Below, one piece after another: positions 29,011-36,538 of a DNA stretch of 64,000 nt. Source of the DNA: Actinokineospora fastidiosa (lineage in GTDB: Bacteria > Actinomycetota > Actinomycetes > Mycobacteriales > Pseudonocardiaceae); the NCBI RefSeq assembly GCF_014648415.1, contig NZ_BMRB01000002.1, positions 951,260-1,015,259 on the forward strand. The letters are read 5' to 3'. Position numbers and translations under genes: made by a program. Below the pieces are notes generated by a model. It ran no database searches, was not told the DNA's origin, and saw only the letters and a list, made by a program, of their open reading frames with translations. Position 1 is the first letter of the stretch. The number at the start of each line of letters is the position of its first letter.

Positions 29011-29922
29011 GTGAGCGAGTCCGCCGTCGAGGTCGCCGACGTGGTCAAGCGCTTCGGGCCGACGACCGCGGTGGCGGGGGTCGACCTGAGCCTGCCGCGC
29101 GGTCAGGTGCTGGCGCTGCTCGGGCCGAACGGCGCGGGCAAGACGACCACCGTGGAGATGTGCGCGGGCTTCCTGCGCCCGGACTCCGGCAGCCTGCGCG
29201 TGCTCGGCATGGACCCCATGTCCGCCGCGCTGCGGCCGCGCGTCGGGGTCATGCCGCAGGGCGGCGGGGCGTACCCGGGGGTGCGGGCCGCGGAGATGCT
29301 GCGGCTGGTGGCCGCGTGCGCGCGCGACCCGCTGGACCCGCCCTGGCTGCTGGACGTGCTGGGCCTCTCCGGCGCGGCGCGGACGCCGTACAAGCGGCTC
29401 TCGGGCGGGCAGCAGCAGCGGCTGTCCCTGGCGTGCGCGCTGGTGGGCCGCCCCGAGCTGGTCTTCATGGACGAGCCGACCGCGGGCCTGGACCCGCAGG
29501 CGCGGCGCCTGGTGTGGGACCTGGTCTCGGCGCTGCGCGCCGACGGCGTGAGCGTCCTGCTGACGACGCACCTGATGGACGAGGCCGAGGCGCTCGCCGA
29601 CCGGGTGGTGATCATCGACGGCGGCCGGGTGGTCGCCGAGGGCACGCCCGCCGCGCTGACCACGGAGGGGCAGATGCTGCGCTTCCGCACCCGTCCCGGG
29701 CTCGACCTGACGCTGCTGAGCGCGGCGCTGCCGGAGTCGTGCGTGGTCGCCGAGCCGTCGCCGGGGGCCTACCTGGTGAGCGGGGAGGTCGACCCGCAGG
29801 TCGTCTCGGCGGTGACGGCGTGGTGCGCCCAGCAGGGCGTGCTCGCCGAGGAGCTGCGGGTGGGCAGGCGCAGCCTGGAGGACGTCTTCCTGGAGCTGAC
29901 CGGACGGGAGCTGCGCTCGTGA
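29011..29922 (+). CDS. ABC transporter ATP-binding protein
   Basis: A 303-residue exporter-type ATPase: Walker A LLGPNGAGKTTT (about 34-45), signature LSGGQQQRLSLA, Walker B LVFMDEPTAGLD and switch His in LLTTHLMDEAEAL, plus a C-terminal extension of about 80 residues usual for DrrA/CcmA-like drug exporters. GTG start 11 bp after mptB; GTGA overlap with the permease gene. Corresponds by position to Rv1458c. Substrate unknown. Confidence 0.95.
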   Translation: MSESAVEVADVVKRFGPTTAVAGVDLSLPRGQVLALLGPNGAGKTTTVEMCAGFLRPDSGSLRVLGMDPMSAALRPRVGVMPQGGGAYPGVRAAEMLRLVAACARDPLDPPWLLDVLGLSGAARTPYKRLSGGQQQRLSLACALVGRPELVFMDEPTAGLDPQARRLVWDLVSALRADGVSVLLTTHLMDEAEALADRVVIIDGGRVVAEGTPAALTTEGQMLRFRTRPGLDLTLLSAALPESCVVAEPSPGAYLVSGEVDPQVVSAVTAWCAQQGVLAEELRVGRRSLEDVFLELTGRELRS

Positions 29923-30683
29923 CCTTCCCATCGGGCACCTTCACCCCGGCGCCGGGCGCGGGCCGCCCGCTCCGGATGCTGTGGGTGCACGCGCGCACCG
30001 AGGCGACGCTGACGCTGCGCAACGGCGAGCAGGTCCTGCTGACGCTGCTGATCCCGCTGGCCCTGCTGATCGGGCTGACGCTGGTGCCGGTGATCGCGCT
30101 GCCCTCGCCGAGGGTGGACGCGGTGACGCCCAGGGTGCTGGCGCTCGCGGTGCTCTCCTCGGCCTTCACCGGCCAGGCGATCGCGCTCGGGTTCGACCGG
30201 CGCTACGGCGTGCTGAAGCGGCTGGCGGCCACGGCGCTGCCTCGGTGGCTGCTGGTGCTGGGGCGGGTGGTCGCCGGGCTGGTCGTGGTCGCCGTGCAGG
30301 CGGTCGTCATCTCGGTGGTGGCGCTGCTGCTGGGCTGGTCGCCGTCCGGTCTGCTGTGGATGGTCGCGCTGCTCGCGCTGGGCACCCTGTGTTTCGGCGC
30401 GCTCGGCGTGCTGTTGGGCGGGGCGCTGAAGGCGGAGGTCGTGCTGGCCCTGGCGAACGTGGTGTGGTTCGTGCTGCTGCTGGCGGGCGGGATCGTGGTG
30501 GCCACCGCGGACCTGCCGTCCGGGATGGCGTCGGTGGTGGCGCTGCTGCCGTCCGCTGCGCTGACGGACGGGCTCACCACGGCCCTGTCCGGGGGCGTCC
30601 CGCCGCTGTCGGTGTGGGTGACGCTGACGGCGTGGGGCGTGGGCGCGGGCGTCCTGGCGACCCGGACTACCCGGTTGACCTAG
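29919..30683 (+). CDS. ABC-2 type transporter permease
   Basis: A 254-residue integral membrane subunit with six membrane helices and the cytosolic N-terminal RTEATLTLRNGEQVLLTLLIP of ABC-2 permeases (DrrB-like). The LGFDRRYGVLKRLAATALPR loop between helices 2 and 3 contacts the ATPase in such systems. It is coupled to the ATPase gene by a GTGA overlap. Its 3' end overlaps the convergent GNAT gene by 17 bp. Confidence 0.93.
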   Translation: MTFPSGTFTPAPGAGRPLRMLWVHARTEATLTLRNGEQVLLTLLIPLALLIGLTLVPVIALPSPRVDAVTPRVLALAVLSSAFTGQAIALGFDRRYGVLKRLAATALPRWLLVLGRVVAGLVVVAVQAVVISVVALLLGWSPSGLLWMVALLALGTLCFGALGVLLGGALKAEVVLALANVVWFVLLLAGGIVVATADLPSGMASVVALLPSAALTDGLTTALSGGVPPLSVWVTLTAWGVGAGVLATRTTRLT

Positions 30684-31518
30684 CGTAGATCATCCCGCGG
30701 CCGTACTCGGTAAAGCCGAGGTCGCGGTAGAGCGTCATCGCCCCCGGATGCCCGGGCGGACTGTCCACTGGGAACACCACGGCGGTCTCCGCGCCGAGGT
30801 CCTTGAGCGCGTGCAGCGCGCCGAGGCAGACCGCGCGGGCGAGCCCCCTGCGGCGGTGGTCGGGGTGGGTGCCGACCGGTTCGAGCTCGCCCACCCGGTT
30901 GTGGTCGTCGAGCCAGATGAGGCAGTAGGCGGCGTACGTGCCGTCGGGGGCGACCGCCACCCAGTCGAGTTCGGGCCGGAACGGCCAGGTGCTGCTGACG
31001 TTCCGGTAGCTCTCCTCGGTCACGCGCGATGGGTGCCACACCGCCCGGTGGCACGCGACCCGTTTCGCCGAGTCGGTGCTGGGGCCGATGGTGTAGCCCG
31101 GCGTCGCGGGCAGGTCGGGGAGGTCGGCGAGGCTCCGCGAGAGGTAGTGGTGGACGCACTCGTCTGCGGGGGCGTAGCCGTGGCGTTCGAGCGCGGCCCG
31201 CAGGTGCGGCCGGTCGTCGGCGATGCCGACCGTCAGGCGCTCGGCGGTGGCGGTGCTGGCGAACCACTCGAGGATCTCGTCGACGAGGTCCGGGTCGGCG
31301 GTGAGGAAGTCGAGGTGGCCGGGCGGGTGCTGCCAGGCCCAGGCGACGGTCTCGCCGCCTGCCTCCCAGAGCACGATGGGCCAGTCCCGGTCGAGGTGCT
31401 GCGTGCGCTGCCAGGCCAGGTCGCCGATGTGCCAGTGGCACGGCCACAGGCGCTGGGTGAGGTTCTGCATCGCGCGGAGGTCGGCGAGACCTCCGTAGGG
31501 CCGTGCCGTCGCCGCCAT
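30667..31518 (-). CDS. GNAT-family N-acetyltransferase
   Basis: A 283-residue protein with a C-terminal GNAT domain (about 140-280): [31 protein letters not shown] is the acetyl-CoA pyrophosphate loop and AMTLYRDLGFTEYGRGMIYA the last strand. The N-terminal half looks like a degenerate second GNAT domain. ATG at 31518 with GGAAGGTG upstream. It lies in reverse orientation between genes that are neighbours in mycobacteria, so it is part of an insertion. Acceptor substrate unknown. Confidence 0.87.
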   Translation of the reverse strand: MAATARPYGGLADLRAMQNLTQRLWPCHWHIGDLAWQRTQHLDRDWPIVLWEAGGETVAWAWQHPPGHLDFLTADPDLVDEILEWFASTATAERLTVGIADDRPHLRAALERHGYAPADECVHHYLSRSLADLPDLPATPGYTIGPSTDSAKRVACHRAVWHPSRVTEESYRNVSSTWPFRPELDWVAVAPDGTYAAYCLIWLDDHNRVGELEPVGTHPDHRRRGLARAVCLGALHALKDLGAETAVVFPVDSPPGHPGAMTLYRDLGFTEYGRGMIYARSTG

Positions 31519-31568
31519 CCCGCCACCTTCCCGCCCGGGGCGGCCCGCCCTCAACTCGATTTCCGCCG

Positions 31569-31588
31569 CTATTCCAGTGCTAGAATAG
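31569..31588 (+). promoter_or_regulatory. Palindromic operator with -10 box of PadR-GyrI gene
   Basis: CTATTCCAGTGCTAGAATAG has perfect 6-bp outer arms and matches its reverse complement at 16 of 20 positions. It contains TAGAAT (31581-31586), a good -10 hexamer, 7 bp before the ATG at 31594, so the message is probably leaderless and autoregulated. Confidence 0.7.
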
Positions 31589-31593
31589 CGCCT

Positions 31594-32739
31594 ATGTCGC
31601 TGACCGATGGCGAGCTGACCGTGCTCGGGCTGCTCGTCGAGCAGCCCCGCCACGGCTACGACCTGGAGCGGGTCATCGAGGAGCGCGGCATGCGCGCGTG
31701 GACGGCGCTCGGCTTCTCCTCCATCTACTACGTGCTCGACAAGCTGGCCAAGCGCGGCCTGATCGAGGCGACCGGCGCGCCGCCGTCGGGGAAGTCGCGC
31801 GTCACCTTCCGCGCCACCGAGGCGGGCCGCGAGCTGTGCGCCGACGCCACCCGGGAGGCGCTGGCCACGCTGACGCCGCCGCGCCCCCGCGTCCTCATCG
31901 GCATGGCCAACAGCCCCGGACTGCCCGACGCCGACGTGGTGGCCGGGCTGACCAAGCGCCTGGCGGCCCTGCGCGGAGAACTCGCGGACGTGCGGGCGGC
32001 TCGCGCCGCCCGGGAACCCCTGCCCTCCGCGGCTTCGGCGATCTTCGATTACGGCGAGGCCATGCTCAGGGCCGATGTCGACTGGACACAGGCCACGCTG
32101 AACGCGTTCACGAAGGAGTCCGCGGTGGAGAAGTACGACATCAAGAAGGCCCACAAGGACCTCTACTCCCCCTCGTCGCGGGACTTCACCGTCGTCGAGG
32201 TGCCCGAACTCCGCTACATCGCGGTCGACGGTCGCGGCGACCCCAACACCTCACCGGCGTACGCGAACGCGGTCGAGGCCCTGTACACGGTGGCCTACAC
32301 GGCGAAGTTCGCGGCCAAGGCCACCGGCCGCGACTTCGTGGTCGGACCGCTGGAGGGACTGTGGCGAGCGGACGATCCGAGCATGTTCACGGCCCGGCGC
32401 AAGGAGAGCTGGCAGTGGACCATGCTGATCAGCATGCCCGCGTGGATCACCGACGACATGGTCCACTCCGCGATCGACACCGCGGCGAGGAAGAAGGACC
32501 TCCCCGCGCTCGGCGACGTCCGGCCGCTCACGCTCGCCGAGGGGACCTGCGTCCAGATCCTGCACATCGGGCCCTACGACGACGAGACCCCGACCCTGGA
32601 CCGGCTCCACAACCGGTTCCTGCCCGAGAACGGCCTGACCTTCAACGGCGACCACCACGAGATCTACCTCAGCGACGCGCGGCGGACCCCGCCCGAGAAG
32701 CTGAGGACCGTTCTGCGGCAGCCGGTCAGGCGCGGGTAG
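31594..32739 (+). CDS. PadR regulator fused to GyrI-like ligand-binding domain
   Basis: A 381-residue two-part protein. Residues 1-175 are a complete PadR regulator (winged helix GLLVEQPRHGYDLERVIEERGM, SSIYYVLDKLAKRGLIEATG, then the helical dimerisation arm). Residues 178-381 are a GyrI-like small-molecule-binding domain (EKYDIKKAHKDLYSPSSRDF, VPELRYIAVDGRGDPN, ILHIGPYDDETPTLDRLH). In other genomes such domains are usually separate genes. At the junction AAGGAG (32113-32118) precedes an in-frame GTG (32125) by 6 bp, so a free 204-residue GyrI-like protein may also be made. The GyrI fold suggests sensing of hydrophobic drugs or dyes. Confidence 0.9.
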   Translation: MSLTDGELTVLGLLVEQPRHGYDLERVIEERGMRAWTALGFSSIYYVLDKLAKRGLIEATGAPPSGKSRVTFRATEAGRELCADATREALATLTPPRPRVLIGMANSPGLPDADVVAGLTKRLAALRGELADVRAARAAREPLPSAASAIFDYGEAMLRADVDWTQATLNAFTKESAVEKYDIKKAHKDLYSPSSRDFTVVEVPELRYIAVDGRGDPNTSPAYANAVEALYTVAYTAKFAAKATGRDFVVGPLEGLWRADDPSMFTARRKESWQWTMLISMPAWITDDMVHSAIDTAARKKDLPALGDVRPLTLAEGTCVQILHIGPYDDETPTLDRLHNRFLPENGLTFNGDHHEIYLSDARRTPPEKLRTVLRQPVRRG

Positions 32740-33169
32740 CGGGGTCGGTCACGCCGGGCTTGGACGCGGCGCGCTCGATGTCGCGCACGCGGATGGCCAT
32801 CTCCAGCAGGGCGGCGCGCCCGGCCTCCGACAGCTCGCCCGCGCGCATGGCGATCGCGCGCACCTGGCTGTCGCGCCAGGCGGCCATGAGGTCGAGCTGC
32901 TCATCGATGCGCGCGGACTCGGCGTCGTCGCTGAAGTAGGCGATGGGGACGCCGAAGAACTTGGCCAGGGCGGCCAGATGGCGGAAGCTCGGGTTGTCGC
33001 GGGTGCCGCGCCGCCACGCCGAGACCGCGCTGTGGGTCAGCTCGACGTTCTGCTCGTCGCGGATGGCCGCGGCGATCTCCTCGTTCGTGTACGGCCCGCG
33101 CCCCGCCGGGTGCACCGTGGCCACCAGACGGTTGAGTTTGGCGGCCAGGCTGCCGGTCCCCAGTTCCAT
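32726..33169 (-). CDS. EspR-like XRE regulator
   Basis: A 147-residue helix-turn-helix protein closely resembling M. tuberculosis EspR, a nucleoid-associated activator of ESX-1 secretion genes: SLAAKLNRLVATVHPAGRGPYTNEEIAAAI, then SAVSAWRRGTRDNPSFRHLAALAKFFGVPIAYFSDD and a C-terminal dimerisation helix pair. The ATG at 33169 has GGAGGGG 4 bp upstream. It is divergent from a hairpin-rich leader that precedes ctaA, and its 3' end overlaps the PadR-GyrI gene by 14 bp. Whether it controls the WXG/DUF3558 genes at 61.5-64 kb is open. Confidence 0.9.
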   Translation of the reverse strand: MELGTGSLAAKLNRLVATVHPAGRGPYTNEEIAAAIRDEQNVELTHSAVSAWRRGTRDNPSFRHLAALAKFFGVPIAYFSDDAESARIDEQLDLMAAWRDSQVRAIAMRAGELSEAGRAALLEMAIRVRDIERAASKPGVTDPATRA

Positions 33170-33230
33170 GACACCCCTCCCGGTGGCGCTCGACAACCGT
33201 CGAACACACCCACCGGCAATTGCACCAGTG

Positions 33231-33264
33231 TTGAAACGCCTGCACAAGCAGTATAGGTTTACCC
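33231..33264 (+). promoter_or_regulatory. Promoter of the ctaA leader region
   Basis: TTGAAA (33231-33236), 17-bp spacer, TAGGTT (33254-33259). The predicted start of transcription falls on or next to the GTG at 33265, so the first RNA would be leaderless. Confidence 0.5.
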
Positions 33265-33327
33265 GTGAGGGGTGGCGCTACCGCCGGACGGCCCGTTGGG
33301 GGGAGCGAACCGTCCGGCGGTAGCTGA
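33265..33327 (+). CDS. Possible leaderless 20-residue leader peptide
   Basis: GTG-initiated short frame encoding a Gly/Ser-rich peptide that ends GGSEPSGGS, starting right at the predicted transcription start. Most of the frame is inside the first large hairpin (33277-33324), so ribosome movement here would open or close that structure. Coding is plausible but unproven. Confidence 0.35.
   Translation: MRGGATAGRPVGGSEPSGGS
33277..33324 (+). terminator. Large perfect hairpin in the leader upstream of ctaA
   Basis: GCTACCGCCGGACGG (33277-33291) pairs perfectly with CCGTCCGGCGGTAGC (33310-33324), a 15-bp stem with an 18-nt loop. It may be a terminator, an attenuator or a protein-binding RNA element. 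Confidence 0.65.
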
Positions 33328-33328
33328 A

Positions 33329-33355
33329 GGAAGGCGATGGGGGAGGCCGCCTTCC
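33329..33355 (+). terminator. Second hairpin in the leader upstream of ctaA
   Basis: GGAAGGCG (33329-33336) and CGCCTTCC (33348-33355), 8-bp perfect stem with an 11-nt loop, 4 bp after the first hairpin. The remaining 33356-33503 has no gene but carries the ctaA promoter, with TACGAT (33492-33497) 6 bp before the GTG. Confidence 0.55.
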
Positions 33356-33503
33356 GCGACGTAGTGTAGTGCCCTGTGATCGCTCCGTGGGGACGAATCG
33401 CGAACATGGCCACACTTTTGTCATTGGGCACGCAGTGAGACGGGCGACACGGTAGGAGACCACCGCCGGGATCGCGCGTCCGCGCACGTCCTACGATTCA
33501 GCG

Positions 33504-34418
33504 GTGAGCCTGAAGACCCGCCTTGACACCGTCCGACCGCTTTCGCGGCGCACTCAGCGGTCGCTGGCGTGGGCCGTCGTCGTCACCCAGGCGCTGATCG
33601 CGGTCACCGGGTCGATCGTGCGGGTCACCGGGTCCGGGCTGGCGTGCACCACCTGGCCGGAGTGCCACCCCGGCAGCATGGTGCCCACGGAGCACCCGGA
33701 GTACGCCGACCTCAACCAGTGGATCGAGTTCGGCAACCGGCTCTTCACCGGCGTGGTCGGGCTGATCGCGTTCGCCGCGTTCGCCGCCGCCTACCTCGAC
33801 CGCCCGCGCCGCTCCCGCTACGTCAGGCTGGCGCTGATCATGCCGATCGGTGTCGCCGTGCAGGCGGTGATCGGCGGGATCACGGTCCGGTTCGACCTGT
33901 TGTGGTGGACGGTCGCCGTGCACTTCATGGCCTCGGCGGTCATGGTGTGGCTGGCGGTGCTGCTGGTCTACGCCGTGGACGAGCAGGACGGGCCGCCGCG
34001 CCCCGTCGGGCCGCCGGTGCTGGGCCGCACGCTCCAGGCGATGGCCGCGCTGCTGGTCGCCCTGCTGATCGCGGGCACCTTCGTCACCGGGGCCGGGCCG
34101 CACGCGGGCGACGCGCTGACCCCGCGCCTCGACGTCGAACTCGAGACCATGGCGCACGTGCACGCCGCGTTCCTGTACGCGTTCCTCGGCTTGCTGGTCG
34201 CCGTCGGCCTGATGCTGCGCCGGGTCGGGTCGCGGAGGCTGTGGCGGCACTACATCGTGCTGGTCGCCGTCGTGCTCGCCCAGGGCGCGCTGGGCTTCAC
34301 CCAGTTCGCCCTCGGCGTCCCCGAGCTGCTGGTCGCCCTGCACGTCCTCGGGGCGATGGCGGTCATCGTCGCCGCCGCCGCCCTGTGGAGCGCCGCGCAC
34401 CCGCGCGAGCGCGCCTAG
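33504..34418 (+). CDS. ctaA: Heme A synthase CtaA
   Basis: Oxidises heme O to heme A for cytochrome aa3 oxidase, using the heme O made by CtaB (42.6 kb). The 304-residue membrane protein has eight helices; conserved pieces are VTGSIVRVTGSGLACTTWPECHPG (the Cys pair of the first loop), EFGNRLFTGVVG, WWTVAVHFMASA, MAHVHAAFLYAF and LLVALHVLGAM with the heme-ligand histidines. GTG start 6 bp after a TACGAT hexamer, so probably leaderless. By position it matches Rv1456c. Confidence 0.95.
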   Translation: MSLKTRLDTVRPLSRRTQRSLAWAVVVTQALIAVTGSIVRVTGSGLACTTWPECHPGSMVPTEHPEYADLNQWIEFGNRLFTGVVGLIAFAAFAAAYLDRPRRSRYVRLALIMPIGVAVQAVIGGITVRFDLLWWTVAVHFMASAVMVWLAVLLVYAVDEQDGPPRPVGPPVLGRTLQAMAALLVALLIAGTFVTGAGPHAGDALTPRLDVELETMAHVHAAFLYAFLGLLVAVGLMLRRVGSRRLWRHYIVLVAVVLAQGALGFTQFALGVPELLVALHVLGAMAVIVAAAALWSAAHPRERA

Positions 34419-34720
34419 CCCCGGGTGCGGGCCGCCATCTTGGCCCGGTGGCCCGCGCCGATCCTGGTCGCCGCGACCGTCTCGCGGTCCCACTCCTCGG
34501 CCGCCTCCAGCCCGTCGACCCGCTCGACGAGCGCGTCGGCCGCCGCCATGGAGGCGACCATGACGTCGCCGAGCGCGCCGTCCGCGCCGACGAGCACCAC
34601 GCGCACCCCGGCGAGGCCGACGTTCTCCGCCACGGCGCGCGCGGGCTTGCCGTGCGCGCCGACGAACGCGGTGGCAGCCTTCACCGCGGTAGGGCTGGGC
34701 TTCTCGGTCTCAGTCGCCAT
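34415..34720 (-). CDS. Conserved hypothetical protein between ctaA and qor
   Basis: A 101-residue soluble protein with a short Rossmann-like strand-helix-strand core (AGVRVVLVGADGALGDVMVASMAAADALVERV). ATG start; its stop overlaps the ctaA stop by 4 bp. The opposite-strand placement between ctaA and the quinone oxidoreductase gene is like that of Rv1455 in M. tuberculosis (from memory). Function unknown. Confidence 0.78.
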   Translation of the reverse strand: MATETEKPSPTAVKAATAFVGAHGKPARAVAENVGLAGVRVVLVGADGALGDVMVASMAAADALVERVDGLEAAEEWDRETVAATRIGAGHRAKMAARTRG

Positions 34721-34802
34721 GCGGGGAGCCTAGAGCGCGGGGCCCGGGAACACCGGGCGGTCGTGATCGGTTCCACTCGACGAGAGCGAGAAGGAGGCGC
34801 GC

Positions 34803-35771
34803 GTGCCCACAGCAGTCCTGGTGTCCGAGACGGGCGGCCCCGAGGTCCTGACCGTCACCGAGGCCGAGCCCGGGTCCCCCGGTCCCGGCGAGGTCCTGGT
34901 CGACGTCGCCGCGGCGGGCGTGAACTACATCGACACCTACCACCGCAGCGGCGCCTATCCCCTGCCGCTGCCGTTCCGGATCGGCCTGGAGGGCGCGGGC
35001 ACCGTCACCGCCGTCGGCGAGGGCGCCGACGCGAAGGTGGGCGACCGCATCGCCTGGTCGAGCACCCTGGGCAGCTACGCGGCCCAGGTCGTCGTGCCGG
35101 TCGCGGCCGCCGTGCCCGTCCCCGACGGCGTGGACGACCAGACCGCGGCCGCCCTCATGCTGCAGGGCCTGACCGCGCACTACCTGCTGACCTCCACCTA
35201 TGCGGTGCAGCCCGGCGACACGGTGCTGGTGCACGCCGCCGCGGGCGGGGTCGGCCTGCTGCTGACCCAGCTCGCCACCGCGCGGGGCGCCCGCGTCATC
35301 GGCACGGTGTCCACCGCGGAGAAGGCCGAGCTGGCCAGGGCGGCGGGCGCGGCCGAGGTGATCCGCTACGACCAGGTCGACTTCGCCCCGGCCGTGCGCG
35401 AGCTGACCGGCGGCGAGGGCGTCGCCGCGGTGTACGACGGCGTCGGCGCGAGCACCTTCGACGGCAGCCTCGACTCGCTGCGCAGGCGCGGCGTGCTGGC
35501 CCTGTTCGGCGCGGCCAGCGGCCCGGTCCCGCCGGTCGACCCGCAGCGGCTCAACCGGGCGGGCTCGGTGTTCCTGACCCGGCCCACGCTGGCCGACCAC
35601 GTGGTGACGACGCAGGAGCTGCGCGGGCGCGCGGCCGACCTGTTCGACGCCGTCCTCGCGGGTGAGCTGTCCGTCCGGATCGGCGCCACCTACGCGCTCG
35701 ACGACGCCCGCACCGCCCACGAGGACCTGGAGGGCAGGCGCACCACGGGCAAGGTGCTGCTCATCCCGTAG
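34803..35771 (+). CDS. NADPH:quinone oxidoreductase, zeta-crystallin-like
   Basis: A 322-residue medium-chain reductase without the catalytic zinc. NYIDTYHRSGAYPLPLPFRIGLEGAGTV is the quinone oxidoreductase signature and HAAAGGVGLLLTQLATARGARVIGT the NADPH-binding fold. GTG start with a GGAGGCG-like site before it. Position corresponds to Rv1454c. It reduces quinones or enones in the cytosol; the natural substrate is unknown. Convergent with the FKBP gene (6 bp apart). Confidence 0.93.
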   Translation: MPTAVLVSETGGPEVLTVTEAEPGSPGPGEVLVDVAAAGVNYIDTYHRSGAYPLPLPFRIGLEGAGTVTAVGEGADAKVGDRIAWSSTLGSYAAQVVVPVAAAVPVPDGVDDQTAAALMLQGLTAHYLLTSTYAVQPGDTVLVHAAAGGVGLLLTQLATARGARVIGTVSTAEKAELARAAGAAEVIRYDQVDFAPAVRELTGGEGVAAVYDGVGASTFDGSLDSLRRRGVLALFGAASGPVPPVDPQRLNRAGSVFLTRPTLADHVVTTQELRGRAADLFDAVLAGELSVRIGATYALDDARTAHEDLEGRRTTGKVLLIP

Positions 35772-35777
35772 GTCTAC

Positions 35778-36332
35778 TCAGGACTTCCCGGAGTCGTCGG
35801 TTACGGCGACGGCGTCGATCACGAACACCAGCGTCTCGTCGGGCGCGACGCCGTTGCCGCCCGGGCCGTACCCCTTGTCCGGCGGGACGACCAGCAGCCT
35901 GCGCGCGCCCTGCTTGATGCCCACCAGGCCCTCGTTCCAGCCGTCGATCACCCGCGCGTTGCCCAGGTTCGCGACGGGGAACGGCTCGCCGCGGTCCCAG
36001 GAGTTGTCCAGCACCTGGCGGTTCGACCACGTGGTGAGGTGGTAGTGCGCGAGCACGGTGTCGCCCTGCTCGGCTTCGGCGCCGCTGCCCGGCGTCAGGT
36101 CCTTGCTGAGCAGCTTGGTGGGCGGGGAGCAGGTGTCCGGCAGCGTCACCTTCGGCTTGGTGGCCGCCTCGCCCTCGACGGTGATGTCGTCGGCGGTGCA
36201 CTCGACGGCGGTGGCGATCTCCGTCGTCGGCGACTCGGGCAGGGTGGGCTCGTTGCCCGGGGCGGACTGCTGACCACAGGCGGTGAGAGCCGCGAGCAGT
36301 GCCGTCGCCACGGTGGGACCGAGGATGCGCAT
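35778..36332 (-). CDS. FKBP-type peptidyl-prolyl isomerase lipoprotein
   Basis: A 184-residue exported protein. The signal ends in a lipobox with Cys19 (LLAALTAC). The C-terminal half is an FKBP domain: GDTVLAHYHLTTWSNRQVLDNSWDRG, VIDGWNEGLVGIKQGARRLLVVPPDKGYGPGG and DETLVFVIDAVAV, which contain most of the aromatic and loop residues of the active site. It likely assists folding of exported proteins at the outer face of the membrane. The ATG at 36332 is the start that gives a proper signal peptide. Confidence 0.92.
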   Translation of the reverse strand: MRILGPTVATALLAALTACGQQSAPGNEPTLPESPTTEIATAVECTADDITVEGEAATKPKVTLPDTCSPPTKLLSKDLTPGSGAEAEQGDTVLAHYHLTTWSNRQVLDNSWDRGEPFPVANLGNARVIDGWNEGLVGIKQGARRLLVVPPDKGYGPGGNGVAPDETLVFVIDAVAVTDDSGKS

Positions 36333-36538
36333 AACGGCGGACTCTAAGCGCTCACCGTGTGAGGCGACCGTGAGGGCGGTTGGGCCGTTTGTGGTCACTC
36401 TGGGTCTCACCCGTTTTGCGCATATGCCCGCACGATCTTCGCGCGTAAAGTGACTGCTCGCGCCCGTTCGGATACTGAAAGCAGCGACTGCTGCCCGCTC
36501 CAGTGCCGCACGGCCGTCCGCCGAGGAGGTGACCTGCC

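Noticed and set aside
36424-36453. Nine-codon frame upstream of the membrane-cupin-HD unit as leader peptide
   Set aside because: Too short, no ribosome-binding site, and no hairpin following it.
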